DNA of 64,000 nucleotides from NCBI GenBank assembly GCA_905197905.1, contig CAJKAP010000010.1, forward strand, positions 40,014 to 104,013, given 5' to 3'. The notes under the pieces are model-generated. The model made no database searches and was not told the DNA's origin. It worked only from the letters and a program-made list of their open reading frames with translations. The position numbers were made by a program, and so were the translations under genes. This document shows positions 18,546-28,068 of this stretch, in pieces. Origin of the DNA: an uncultured Sutterella sp. (GTDB lineage: Bacteria > Pseudomonadota > Gammaproteobacteria > Burkholderiales > Burkholderiaceae_F). The first letter of the stretch is position 1, and the number at the start of each line of letters is the position of its first letter.

Positions 18546-19283
18546 ATGAGACAAGTCTTTTTGCAAAGCCCGTGGATTCACCCTGCAGAGCCCGGCCCTC
18601 TGCGAGAAATTATTGAAAAGCATGGTCGTCGTGTCTCGGTACAAACGGGAACGGCACTCCCTCACGGTGAGGGACATAGCTATGTTGGACTCTTAGAGAA
18701 AGGGCTAGGCGCTTTCACCTTTGAAGACCAATTAGGGAAACGCCATATTTTTGCGATCATTATTCCTGGACGTGTCTTTGGGGATCTTGATGGTCTGACA
18801 CGGGCGCATCTCAATTTGAAGGGCGAGGTGATTCGCGCTTCGAGTGTCATTTTGCTTGAACGCGACCGCTGGGAGAAGGCTCTCTCTGAGTCACCTGAAC
18901 TCCTAATGCTTTACGCGAAAAATGCAATGCAAAAGCAGGAATCTCAGATGGAAGGGATGATTGCGAATTTCACGATGGATTTGAGTTCTCGTGTGCGTGC
19001 ACTGCTACGCGCTGTGATTGAGGCTTATTACCCAGTGAAAGAGCAAGATTGGAATCCTCTCCCCATCAAACTCTCTGTGACGGAAATTAGTGAAACCGTT
19101 GCCGCCAATCGTTCTTCTGTGAGTTTACTTATTTCTGAGTGGGCGCAAGCCGATCTTGTACGCCGTGATGGACGCCGAATTATCGTGCATGGGAAGTTGT
19201 TGAGCCAAGTCTACGATTGGATCGATCGCGTACCGCCAGATGATTTATCGATTCCGGATCCAATCTTTTTTGGAGGAAGTTAG
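18546..19283 (+). CDS. Crp/Fnr-family transcriptional regulator
   Basis: A 245-residue regulator. A cyclic-nucleotide-binding-like beta-roll (about 20-125) is followed by a dimerisation helix and a Crp-type winged helix (about 165-225; LSVTEISETVAANRSSVSLLISEWAQADLVRRDGRR). It lacks the Cys cluster of FNR, so direct O2 sensing by an Fe-S cluster is unlikely; a small ligand is more plausible. It is divergent from the flavoprotein-porin pair with two TGTTG-N6-CAACA dyads between. The ribosome site is weak. Confidence 0.85.
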   Translation: MRQVFLQSPWIHPAEPGPLREIIEKHGRRVSVQTGTALPHGEGHSYVGLLEKGLGAFTFEDQLGKRHIFAIIIPGRVFGDLDGLTRAHLNLKGEVIRASSVILLERDRWEKALSESPELLMLYAKNAMQKQESQMEGMIANFTMDLSSRVRALLRAVIEAYYPVKEQDWNPLPIKLSVTEISETVAANRSSVSLLISEWAQADLVRRDGRRIIVHGKLLSQVYDWIDRVPPDDLSIPDPIFFGGS

Positions 19284-19384
19284 TCCGTTTAGGCTTTTTT
19301 CCTAAGAGCTACAGAATGAGCAAGGCAGTACAATAAAAACTTCATTCATAGATGAGAAAAGACTGATTTGACCGCTTCATTTCG

Positions 19385-21274
19385 ATGGCTCGCATGATGC
19401 TTCAACATTTTTTGAATTCCCACAATAAAACATTGACTCAGAGTCGGAATGCGCTCTGTGGAAAGATTTTTGCTGTCTGCCTGTTTAGTATTTTGAGTCT
19501 GTTCGTCTGTTTGGACGGGAAAGCAAACGAGTCTGACCGTGAAATGGAGCGCCTAGCACCGCAAGAATTACGCATTGGATACTCTAGTTCAATGGATCCA
19601 AACGTATATATCGACGTTGTAACTCCTTTGATTGACGCGCTACAACAAAAATTTCCCACTACTTTAGTGCGTACTCAAGAATTGCCATCAGGAGAAACAA
19701 CTGCGCAAGAAATTTCCAAGATGGACTTCCTTTTACTTTCGGGGGCTGAGGCGAGAATTTTTGATGAGACCACCTTCTTTCCAGTTGCTACCTGGCAATC
19801 TGCGGGGTCAAAGGAGATAAATCAGTCGATAGGCTCGGTATTTGTTGTCAAAAAAGATTCTCCCATCCATAAACTGGTGGATATGAAGAGTAAAAGTGTC
19901 GCGGCGACTGATTCACAATCTTTTGAAGGTTGGTTGATAGCCATGAATACCATCGCCAAAGCTGGGTTTCAGTGGGAAAACTTTTTCTCTGCTAAAACCT
20001 TCACACACTGGCAGTATCCAGATGTATTAACGTTGGTAGAAGTAGGAATGGTTGATGTAGGTGTTCTTCCAACCTGTACCTTAGAACGAGCAATATCTCA
20101 AGGAGCTTTACTTCCCAATATTTTGCGTGTAGTGAACGATCAAACTGAACCAGGTAAAGATAAGTGCCAGCGCTCGACCGAACTTTTTCCTGGAATGCAG
20201 TTAGTCGCGCTACCCCATGTGTCTCCAGACGTAGTAAAAAACGTAATGTTGTCGTTGTTTTCTATGCCCAATCAAGAAGGTGGAGCTAAATGGCTACCTA
20301 ATAACGATACATCACGAGTGATGCAATTAATGGAGAATTTACACATAGGTCCATATGCATACCTCAAAGAGTTTTCGCTACGTGCCTTATGGAAGAGGTA
20401 TCAATCATGGGTGTTACTTGCATTAGCGGTAGTGGTCTTTTTAGTGCTAGACATTGTGCGAGTGAACCGTATCGTTAAGCGACGGACAGAGGAATTAGAG
20501 GAAGAAAGCCAAGCACGTCAGCGAGCATCTGATGCGCTTGAAGCGAGCCAAAATAGGCTAGCGCTTTTAGAACGTGCAAGTATGGTTAGCCAACTATCGA
20601 CGATGATCGCGCACGATATTAAACAACCGCTCACGATTGTGGTGAATTATCTGAATGGATTGAAACTGCTTTTAGACCAGGGGAAAGTGGATATCCCGCT
20701 GTTTAGTCGTACGATGGGGCAAGTGGTGAAGGAAGCGTATCGTGCAAGCGATATTATCGAGCGCGTACGTGAGGTAAATCGTCGAGATTGGGCAAGTAGA
20801 AGTCGACTAGATTTGGTTGCTCTGGTAGGCCGAGTTTTAGAGTATGCCAAATTACCTCTTGAGAAGATCTCGTTGCCTAACGAAGCTTGGATTGTGGGGA
20901 ATGCCTTGGAGATTGAGTTAGTCGTGCTTAATTTATTGAGGAATGCTAAGGTGGCCGCTAACTCTCCGGGTGGCGGTAGAAATGTACAGCTAAAACTAGA
21001 GAAAGATGATAGAGAAATCTGGCTCACCGTTATAGATGATGGACCACCTATCTCAGATGCTGTTTTTTCTCAATTAGGAAAAGTGACTCGCAGTAGTAAA
21101 CCAGATGGGATGGGATATGGGTTAGCGATTGCGTCCTCTATCATGGAAGCCCACCGTGGTCATATGGTGTTTGCCCGCCAAAAACCGCAAGGGCTGATTG
21201 CTCAGTTGGTATTTCCGTTGGCTGAAGAACGCGAATCTCCTAGTCCTTCCCAGAATACTTCTGAAGGAGCTTGA
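19385..21274 (+). CDS. TtrS/TorS-like sensor histidine kinase with periplasmic binding domain
   Basis: A 629-residue sensor kinase. An N-terminal membrane/signal segment (about 26-46) precedes a PhnD-like periplasmic binding domain (about 60-330; LRIGYSSSMDPNVY), as in the tetrathionate sensor TtrS. A second membrane helix (about 342-360) leads through a coiled coil to the HisKA domain with phospho-acceptor His410 (IAHDIKQPL) and a HATPase (N box about 517, LLRNAKVAA; G boxes DDGPP and GMGYGLA). The response regulator starts 3 bp after its stop and a flavoprotein follows. The kinase probably senses the flavoprotein's substrate in the periplasm. No strong ribosome site is seen for the start used. 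Confidence 0.85.
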   Translation: MARMMLQHFLNSHNKTLTQSRNALCGKIFAVCLFSILSLFVCLDGKANESDREMERLAPQELRIGYSSSMDPNVYIDVVTPLIDALQQKFPTTLVRTQELPSGETTAQEISKMDFLLLSGAEARIFDETTFFPVATWQSAGSKEINQSIGSVFVVKKDSPIHKLVDMKSKSVAATDSQSFEGWLIAMNTIAKAGFQWENFFSAKTFTHWQYPDVLTLVEVGMVDVGVLPTCTLERAISQGALLPNILRVVNDQTEPGKDKCQRSTELFPGMQLVALPHVSPDVVKNVMLSLFSMPNQEGGAKWLPNNDTSRVMQLMENLHIGPYAYLKEFSLRALWKRYQSWVLLALAVVVFLVLDIVRVNRIVKRRTEELEEESQARQRASDALEASQNRLALLERASMVSQLSTMIAHDIKQPLTIVVNYLNGLKLLLDQGKVDIPLFSRTMGQVVKEAYRASDIIERVREVNRRDWASRSRLDLVALVGRVLEYAKLPLEKISLPNEAWIVGNALEIELVVLNLLRNAKVAANSPGGGRNVQLKLEKDDREIWLTVIDDGPPISDAVFSQLGKVTRSSKPDGMGYGLAIASSIMEAHRGHMVFARQKPQGLIAQLVFPLAEERESPSPSQNTSEGA

Positions 21275-21277
21275 TAA

Positions 21278-21907
21278 ATGACTATCTCTACTCCATTGAT
21301 CCGTATAGTTGATGATGATCCCGTTGTTGCAGACTCTCTCCGCTTTTACTTGGAAGTCTCTGGATTTCAAGTACAAGCCTATGAAAGCGGAGAAGTTTTT
21401 TTTGAACGAGATGATCTGAATAAAACAGGATGTGTGCTTTTAGACGTTCGCATGCCAACAATGAGCGGTCTTGAGTTTCAAGATATCTTTATTGAGCGAC
21501 ATACAGATTTGCCCATAGTGTTTTTATCTGCCCATGCAGACATTAGTATGGCTGTGGAAGCAGTACGAAAGGGTGCTTCTGGGTTTGTGACCAAACCACC
21601 GAAAACAGATTTACTTCTCGCGGAAATTCAAAAAGCAGTAGCGCTTCATGAAGATCGCAAAAAAATGCGCAAAGAACTCATGGAAATAGAGGCACAGTTA
21701 TCGCAACTGACACCAGCAGAAGTTGAAACAGCTCAACTGATTGCTAAAGGACTTTCCAATACAGAAATTGCTTCTTTAATGGGATTAGCAGAGGTAACAG
21801 TAAGACGTCGTCGTATGGATATTGGAGATAAATTGGATGCTCGCAATGCGGTTGAAGTTGGAGATTTATTCCGCTGGCGACAGACATATCAGGAGACGCT
21901 ACCATGA
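21278..21907 (+). CDS. FixJ/TtrR-like response regulator
   Basis: A 209-residue response regulator with receiver residues D12-D14, phospho-acceptor D56 (LLDVRMP), a conserved S/T and K (FVTKPP), and a C-terminal LuxR-type helix-turn-helix (LTPAEVETAQLIAKGLSNTEIASLMGLAE). It is the cognate partner of the upstream kinase by operon position. Its stop overlaps the start of the next flavoprotein gene (ATGA), which indicates translational coupling. Confidence 0.88.
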   Translation: MTISTPLIRIVDDDPVVADSLRFYLEVSGFQVQAYESGEVFFERDDLNKTGCVLLDVRMPTMSGLEFQDIFIERHTDLPIVFLSAHADISMAVEAVRKGASGFVTKPPKTDLLLAEIQKAVALHEDRKKMRKELMEIEAQLSQLTPAEVETAQLIAKGLSNTEIASLMGLAEVTVRRRRMDIGDKLDARNAVEVGDLFRWRQTYQETLP

Positions 21908-23382
21908 CCATAAAACAACCCAGTTTCTGGTTGTGCTTAGTTTCTTTAAGCACATGTAGTTTCATGCTGCTCGCTCAAACTATTCCAACAGAGGTTGACG
22001 TAGTTGTTGTGGGAGCGGGAGGAGCAGGGCTTTCAGCAGCGACTACTCTGGCTCAAGGAGGGAAGACAGTAGTTGTTTTAGAAAAAATGCCTTCAATTGG
22101 TGGCAATACACTACGTGCGGGAGGTTTCTTCAACGCGGTAGACCCAGACCATGAACCACTGAGTGACACAAAAGATAGTGAAGAGCGTTACTTTGAGCAA
22201 ATGATGGCTTCGGGGGGAGGAGAAAATTCACCCGAAGTAGTGCGTGCACTTGCACATTACGCGTATCCCACCATGCAATGGCTCGAAAGTTTAGGGATGC
22301 AGTTTCATGAAACAACTGTAGCAGTTTGGGGGGCGGAATGGCCCAGAGGACATAAATCTAAAGAATCGCGAGGTCAGGGGTATATTCGAGTCTTATCGGG
22401 AGAGTTATTAAAGCGCGGGGGACAAATTTTCACAAGTCAGTCTGTTGTGGGGTTGATGACGAATTCTCAAGGGCGCGTTACAGGGGTAGAGACAACTTCA
22501 ACGCGAGGTGACAAACAATCAACAACGATACGCGCTAAAGAGGCAGTCGTACTTGCGGCTGGCGGTTTTTCCTCCAACCCCACGATGATTAAAGAATATG
22601 CGCCACAATGGGCCAATCTGACAACTGATAACAATCCAGGGAATACAGGAGACTTATTGCCACTAGCACAAGGGGTGGGAGCTCAATTGGTAGGGCTTAA
22701 AAATGTCCAGGTTGTGCCTGGGAGACCTATGGGGCAAACTTTTCAAGTCAGGTTAGATTTAGATATTTCTCGTTCCATTCTTGTGGATGGAGAGGGGAAA
22801 CATGTGATTGATGAAGACGCCCCCAGGAATCAGCTCGCAAAGGCCGTTATGGAACGAGAGGCAAGCGGTGTCTATACGCTAACAGATCAAGCCACAGTCA
22901 ATACCTTTGATGCTGTTTCTAAACGTGATGTATATCGTGGCTTAGAGACAGGAGCTGCATTAAGAGCAATGACTTTGTCGGAGTTAGCGCGTCGGATGAA
23001 AATGAATGAAGAAGAGTTGCAACAAGCGGTAGATAACTTTAACCAGTCAGTGAAAGAAAAAACAGGAAAATGTGCGCGTTTGCCTTGTCATCCGATAGAG
23101 GTTCCTCCATTTTGGGCGGCACCAGTAGTGATGAGCATTCATTCTACTTTAGGTGGTGTGAAGATCAATGAATTTGGCGAAGTATTGAATCAGCAAAATT
23201 TACCCATTCCCGGGCTTTTTGCAGCTGGTGAAGTGACAGGCAATGTACATGGTGAAAATCGGTTAGGGGGGAATGGTATCGCAGATGCAATTACCTTTGG
23301 GCGCATTGCAGGGCAAAGAATTCTTTCATTGTCCTCCAAGACGATTGAGGACAAGCGGTCTTCAACAGATATCAGCAAATAA
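21904..23382 (+). CDS. Sec-exported FAD reductase with canonical RLGGN active-site motif
   Basis: A 492-residue FAD_binding_2 protein, translationally coupled to the response regulator. An N-terminal hydrophobic signal (about 8-25) precedes the FAD motif GAGGAG at 37-42. Near the C-terminus, MSIHSTLGGVKIN and VHGENRLGGNGIADAITFG keep the His and Arg motifs of fumarate-type reductases. There is no FMN-bind domain and no c-haem, so it is a bare flavin subunit needing a partner. Codon choice in 19.4-23.4 kb is more AT-rich than in neighbouring operons, which hints at horizontal acquisition of this three-gene unit. Substrate unknown; the RLGGN motif favours a carboxylated enoate. Confidence 0.85.
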   Translation: MTIKQPSFWLCLVSLSTCSFMLLAQTIPTEVDVVVVGAGGAGLSAATTLAQGGKTVVVLEKMPSIGGNTLRAGGFFNAVDPDHEPLSDTKDSEERYFEQMMASGGGENSPEVVRALAHYAYPTMQWLESLGMQFHETTVAVWGAEWPRGHKSKESRGQGYIRVLSGELLKRGGQIFTSQSVVGLMTNSQGRVTGVETTSTRGDKQSTTIRAKEAVVLAAGGFSSNPTMIKEYAPQWANLTTDNNPGNTGDLLPLAQGVGAQLVGLKNVQVVPGRPMGQTFQVRLDLDISRSILVDGEGKHVIDEDAPRNQLAKAVMEREASGVYTLTDQATVNTFDAVSKRDVYRGLETGAALRAMTLSELARRMKMNEEELQQAVDNFNQSVKEKTGKCARLPCHPIEVPPFWAAPVVMSIHSTLGGVKINEFGEVLNQQNLPIPGLFAAGEVTGNVHGENRLGGNGIADAITFGRIAGQRILSLSSKTIEDKRSSTDISK

Positions 23383-23562
23383 AGCATACAAGATAAGTTT
23401 GCTCTACTAGTAAATTCTTCGATCACAAAATTGAAGATTTGTCAAGATCCAATTGTTGTTGTCGGAAATACTTCCACTTTGTACTCTGGAGGTAAAGGCG
23501 AGTTGGATAGATCGTAATACGCGCGCTATCTGCTCAGACAAGTACAGTTAGGAGACATGACA

Positions 23563-25038
23563 ATGAACTCTCGTAGAAACTTTTTGAAAGCCGCAACAGT
23601 CGGTGCTGTTGGTATGGCCGCTTCCGTTGGAGCAGTAGAAGCCGCAGAAGCTTCAAAAGCATCCCCCAAGACCCCATACGATTTGATCGTATTGGGCGCT
23701 GGCTGTGGTGGTTTAGTTTGTAGTGTCCGTGCAGCAGAAGTGGGACTCAAGGTACTCTTACTTGAAAAGATGGGTATGCCTTTTGGCAACACGGTTTATG
23801 CAGCGGGCTTCATGCTTGGTGTTAATACCTCTTTCCAGAAGGGGAAAGATTTGCCACCAGATTCTGTAGATGCCTTCTATGAAGACATGATGAAGGTCTC
23901 TCAGCAAAAAGCGGATCCGAAACTTACTCGCAAGGTTGCTGAAGAATGTACTCAGACGTTGGAATGGCTCCATAGCTTCTGCGGTATTCAATTTGCAGCA
24001 GGCTCGAAGTTGGTATGGCCAATGCTTTCCCGTGCACATTTGGTGCAAGGTGAAGTTAAACCTGGTGGCGGCCAATTAGCACGTCAGTTGTTGGAGAAAG
24101 CCAAAAGCTTGGGCGTTGAAGTTCGTTTCAACACTAAAGCGATTGAACTTTTACGTGACGCCAAGACTGGCGGAGTGAACGGTGTGAAGACGCAAACTAA
24201 GGAAGGTTTGTCAGATGTCTATTCCAAACACGGTGTTGTGGTTGCAACGGGTGGTTTCTCTGCAAATCAGCAGTTGGTGACTGGTTATATCGGTTCGGCT
24301 GGTGCGAAAATGCCGATTCGTGGATCTAAGGCGATTACTGGCGAAAATATTCTTCTTGTTCAACCTTTCTTCCCGCGTGTTGTCAATGTAGACCAATATC
24401 ACTGTGGTCCGATTTATGGACCGACAGGCGCCAATCCGCTTAACATCGTAAATAACGGTATTTGTGTGAACCGTAAGGGTGAACGCTTCACAAATGAAGG
24501 TCAAACTTATGTGCAAATGTCTCGTGATGTAGCTGCTATGACCCCAGATAACTGGGCATTTATGGTTGTTGATCAGGCGGGGCATGATATTCCGATTTTG
24601 AAGAACGATTGGGATTCTTATGCACGCACCAAGACGCCAATTTATACCGGAAACACCATCGAAGAAGCAGCAAAGAACGCGGGTATTGATCCAGCAGCTT
24701 TGAAAGCAACGGTCGATAGCTACAACAAAGCAATTCAGGAAGGCAAGGGCTCTTCTCTTACTCCTGTGAATACCCTGCCGAAAGCTCCAGTTCTTGCCAA
24801 GGCGCCGTTCTATATTGTCCCGTTCCAAGGTGGTATGACGGCAACGTTCGGTGGTCCTTTGATCAATACTCACGCTCAAGTATTGGATACTGAAGGTCGT
24901 CCAGTTGAAGGTTTGTTTGCTATTGGTAATGCCGCTGGTGGTCTCTTCTATGACAACTATGTAGGCGGTGCTCAACTCACTAGTGCTGCTGTTTACGGTA
25001 TTGAAGTAGCTAACTACGTTAAATCGCTCAAGTCTTAA
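23563..25038 (+). CDS. Tat-exported FAD reductase, atypical active site
   Basis: A 491-residue flavoprotein. The start at 23563 is chosen over the ATG at 23557 because AGGAG is then 8 nt away. The Tat signal is MNSRRNFLKAATVGAVGMAA. FAD motif GAGCGG is at 45-50. There is no FMN-bind domain and no haem. The active-site region reads QGGMTATFGG and NAAGGLFYDNYVGGAQLTSA, so the fumarate-type Arg is replaced and a Tyr is present. It lies 180 bp after the kinase-regulator-flavoprotein operon without an obvious terminator, but codon choice differs, so it may be a separate unit. The TtrR-like regulator may control it. Substrate unknown. Confidence 0.83.
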   Translation: MNSRRNFLKAATVGAVGMAASVGAVEAAEASKASPKTPYDLIVLGAGCGGLVCSVRAAEVGLKVLLLEKMGMPFGNTVYAAGFMLGVNTSFQKGKDLPPDSVDAFYEDMMKVSQQKADPKLTRKVAEECTQTLEWLHSFCGIQFAAGSKLVWPMLSRAHLVQGEVKPGGGQLARQLLEKAKSLGVEVRFNTKAIELLRDAKTGGVNGVKTQTKEGLSDVYSKHGVVVATGGFSANQQLVTGYIGSAGAKMPIRGSKAITGENILLVQPFFPRVVNVDQYHCGPIYGPTGANPLNIVNNGICVNRKGERFTNEGQTYVQMSRDVAAMTPDNWAFMVVDQAGHDIPILKNDWDSYARTKTPIYTGNTIEEAAKNAGIDPAALKATVDSYNKAIQEGKGSSLTPVNTLPKAPVLAKAPFYIVPFQGGMTATFGGPLINTHAQVLDTEGRPVEGLFAIGNAAGGLFYDNYVGGAQLTSAAVYGIEVANYVKSLKS

Positions 25039-25102
25039 TTGCTAGGTTGCTTTTCTTTCTCCTCCAAGAAGGAAAGACAGCTAAGAGTTTTGGGCTCATT
25101 TC

Positions 25103-25145
25103 AGCAGAGTCTCATGGTGATGAACTGTGAGGCTCTGCTTTTTAT
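25103..25145 (+). terminator. Terminator after the 23563 flavoprotein
   Basis: AGCAGAG and CTCA pair with TGTGAG and CTCTGCT, followed by TTTTTATT. The loop closely matches that of the terminator at 15408. Confidence 0.85.
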
Positions 25146-25210
25146 TCAAATACTCCAAAAACGACAAAGTGTTTTTAAAAAAGGACTCTAAAGACACTGA
25201 CTCACAGTTC

Positions 25211-25237
25211 AATAGATTTGGAGAGAGAAAATCTATT
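25211..25237. promoter_or_regulatory. 9-9-9 dyad upstream of the membrane cytochrome operon
   Basis: AATAGATTT and AAATCTATT are perfect inverted arms about 213 bp upstream of the first gene. The rest of the 25146-25449 gap shows no gene. Binder unknown. Confidence 0.35.
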
Positions 25238-25449
25238 AGGATAAATTTGGAAACTTCCGCTAAAATGAGCAAAGTTTCACTTACATCTTGCTTTTAAAAA
25301 GATTTCTGGCTATTAGCGCAATGCGAACGTCAACCCCAAATAAATCTTTTACTCCCGATTCCTAGGTGAGGAGGGGAGGTAGCGATGTAGAGGGAACGCA
25401 TTTTCCCCAAATTCAAATCCAATCACCTGTAGTGTAAGGAGATAGGTGT

Positions 25450-26796
25450 ATGCTCGGTCTTTATCCCACCTGGCTAGAACCAGGTGTGGGAAGTGGATGG
25501 ATCATTGCCATTATTGCAACCATTCACGTGTTGTTTTCTCACGCCTCTGTGGGCGGCGCGATGCTCTTTGCTTGGCTCGCTAATTTTGCCGTTCGCAAAA
25601 ATCGTCCCGAATATTTAAGTTTTATTCGTCGTTATGGTCTTTTCCTCTTGATCTTTAGCTATGTGCTGGGGTCCATTACGGGTCCTGGGATTTGGTTCTC
25701 GGCGACGATTGCAAGCCCCCGCGGGATCTCTGCGCTCATTCATAGTTTTGTATGGGTGTGGGCCACGGAATGGGTCTTCTTCATTATTGAAATTATTGGC
25801 GTTTACCTCCTTGTTTATTTGGCAGGGAAAGTGGATGCGAAAACACATACCCGCATTGCGGCGATCTTCGGGCTCTCTTCGGTGGGTACGTTGCTCGTGA
25901 TCGTGGGGATTTTGAGCTTTATGATGTGGCCAGGGAGCGCCGATTGGTACACCCAGGGTGGTACGCTCAAAGCCTACTTTGGTCTCAATACCTTTGCGCA
26001 AGTTTTTGTGCGTCTTTCCTTTGTGCTCACGATTGCCGCTGTAGTAGGGGGGATTATTGCTGGGCGTATTAGCCGCGCAGAAGACAAAAAGGCGATTGTT
26101 CGAGTGCTCTCGATTTGCGGTTTGATTGGCGCGGTGGCGGGCTATATTGCCTTCCAGTGGTACATGAAGACGTTGCCGAACAACGCTTACGAACTTCTCT
26201 TTACGCGTCTACCCTCGCACTTTGGCGACATGATGTTGGTTGCATTGGGCGTCACGGTGTTGTGGTTCTTAGTGACGATGGCCAAGCCCTCGATTTTGAA
26301 GCCTTGGAGCGCCGCTATTATGACGCTCGTCATCCTGGTCTTGGGGATTGCGCCAGAAGAAATGTCTCGCGAAATTCTCCGTAAACCGTGGCTTGCTGGC
26401 CAGTACATGTACAGTAACCAGTTGATTGGTCGTGATGTGCCTGCCTTGGGCATTAAGAACGAAATGCCTGTGGTTGCTGAGAAAGGCCTTCTCAAAGTAC
26501 ACCCGTTTGTGCCAGAAGGACTCCGTACAGTGACAGAAGAAAATAAAGTGGAAGCAGGTCGCGTTTTAACGCTCTCGCTTTGCAGCAGCTGCCACTCGCT
26601 CACCAATACGGGGATGCGTCCTCTTGCCAAATTCTTCCCTGTCGATGCGGATAAAGAACGCATTGCGGATTACTTAGGCGCTGGGCTCTATCGCGGACAT
26701 ACGATGTATATGCCGCCGCTTCCTGTGCCTGAAGATGAACGCCAAGCCATGGCAGCGTACATTGAAACGCTAGTCAAAGCTCGTGCACAGAAGTAA
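25450..26796 (+). CDS. Polytopic membrane cytochrome, CydA-like, with C-terminal c-type haem
   Basis: A 448-residue inner-membrane protein with about eight transmembrane helices and a C-terminal class I cytochrome c domain (CSSCH at 378-382; Met ligand candidate in TMYMPPLPV). AAGGAG precedes the ATG. Conserved-looking His residues in the first helices (ATIHVLFSHASVGG, LIHSFVWVW) could bind b-haem as in distant CydA/cytochrome bd subunit I relatives. That assignment is tentative. With the next two genes it forms a compact operon (15-bp gaps). The likely role is quinol oxidation with transfer to periplasmic cytochrome c. Confidence 0.6.
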   Translation: MLGLYPTWLEPGVGSGWIIAIIATIHVLFSHASVGGAMLFAWLANFAVRKNRPEYLSFIRRYGLFLLIFSYVLGSITGPGIWFSATIASPRGISALIHSFVWVWATEWVFFIIEIIGVYLLVYLAGKVDAKTHTRIAAIFGLSSVGTLLVIVGILSFMMWPGSADWYTQGGTLKAYFGLNTFAQVFVRLSFVLTIAAVVGGIIAGRISRAEDKKAIVRVLSICGLIGAVAGYIAFQWYMKTLPNNAYELLFTRLPSHFGDMMLVALGVTVLWFLVTMAKPSILKPWSAAIMTLVILVLGIAPEEMSREILRKPWLAGQYMYSNQLIGRDVPALGIKNEMPVVAEKGLLKVHPFVPEGLRTVTEENKVEAGRVLTLSLCSSCHSLTNTGMRPLAKFFPVDADKERIADYLGAGLYRGHTMYMPPLPVPEDERQAMAAYIETLVKARAQK

Positions 26797-26811
26797 GAGT
26801 GGGGAGGTGAA

Positions 26812-28053
26812 ATGAATACAGACGTTTTAAATAGTTTGATGGATGCCGCAGGTGCTCCTTCTCATCCGCTCATCTTCTTAGTGTTGGGCGTGGTGACCTT
26901 TGCTCTTCATATGGTGGCCGTGAATTTAATGCTTGGCACCTTGGGGACCGCTCTTTGGGGTTCGCGCAGTAGCAATCCGCACGCTCAGCGCCTCACACAT
27001 AGCCTCATCATGACTGCTAAGGTCGCAGTGGGTTTTGCTGTTGTGTTGGGGGTGGCACCGCTTCTTTTCGTACAAGTCGTCTATGACGGCTTCTGGTACG
27101 TCTCGAACGTGCTCTCGGCCTGGTGGTTGATTATCTTTGTGTTGGTGCTGATTGTGGCCTATTTGGGACTCTATCGCGCCTATGACGCTAACCACATCTA
27201 CGCCGAAGACGGTCGTCCCTTGCCACTTCATGGCGCAGTGAAGGGTTGTGGCTGGTTGCTTATTTCCTTCGTGTTGTTGTTGCTTTGCGGGCTCATCATG
27301 CACGCGCTCTCCAACCAAGCGCTTTTCCCGAACGAGTGGATGGCTTGGTATGCGCCCAATGGTGTGGTTTCGCCAGAAGGTCGTAGCCTTCACTACGCGC
27401 TTCTTCCGCGTTTAGGGTTCTTCCTCTCGCTCTCGCTCCCTGTGACAGCGGGTTGGCTCTATGGTCTTCGTCGCTATCTTTTAAATAGCGGTGAAACCGA
27501 TATGGGCTACATCACTTTTGTGGAAGGACTAGCCACGCGTATCGCTTTGGTAGGTGGCATTTTGGTGGCACTTTTTGCCATTTGGTGGATGATTGCCCTG
27601 CCTGAGAGCATGCAGTGGTTCCGCACCTCCATTTGGGCTGCGATTGCCGCTATCCCATTGCTTTACTTCTTAGCGATGGCCGCTATTCAGAAGAAGCGCC
27701 GTCTTTGCAGTTTCTGCAACTATATGGCTTTCTTGATGTCGCTTGTGATGGTGATGGTACTTGCGGCGATGCGCGAAGTGCTCCGCTATGGGACACTTTT
27801 CCGCGAATTTAGCTGGGATGCGCTCAACTATCCCTTCCACATGGACTGGGGTACGACGATCGTTTTCTTTACGACGTTCTTGGTGATTGGCGCGCTCAAT
27901 ATCTCCTATCTCATTACGCTTGCCTGGAAGAGTGGCCAGCAGCAAGGCACTTATACGCCTAGCCCTGCCATTAACCAGTTAGGTAGCGCTGCGGTACTCT
28001 CGCTTGTGGCGTGGGTTATCGGCTACTTTGTGGTGGGTTATTTAACGATTTAA
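26812..28053 (+). CDS. Polytopic membrane protein of the cytochrome module
   Basis: A 413-residue integral membrane protein with nine to ten predicted helices. GGAGG precedes the ATG. Several His residues lie in or near helices (TFALHMVAVNLM, LIMHALSNQALF, LHYALLPRLGFF), which suits haem or quinone binding, and a short CSFCNY loop could be a redox or structural site. It lies between the CydA-like cytochrome and the diheme cytochrome, with 15-bp gaps on both sides. No firm family is recognised; a second subunit of the same complex is the natural reading. Confidence 0.6.
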   Translation: MNTDVLNSLMDAAGAPSHPLIFLVLGVVTFALHMVAVNLMLGTLGTALWGSRSSNPHAQRLTHSLIMTAKVAVGFAVVLGVAPLLFVQVVYDGFWYVSNVLSAWWLIIFVLVLIVAYLGLYRAYDANHIYAEDGRPLPLHGAVKGCGWLLISFVLLLLCGLIMHALSNQALFPNEWMAWYAPNGVVSPEGRSLHYALLPRLGFFLSLSLPVTAGWLYGLRRYLLNSGETDMGYITFVEGLATRIALVGGILVALFAIWWMIALPESMQWFRTSIWAAIAAIPLLYFLAMAAIQKKRRLCSFCNYMAFLMSLVMVMVLAAMREVLRYGTLFREFSWDALNYPFHMDWGTTIVFFTTFLVIGALNISYLITLAWKSGQQQGTYTPSPAINQLGSAAVLSLVAWVIGYFVVGYLTI

Positions 28054-28068
28054 GGTAGGGAGATAAGC

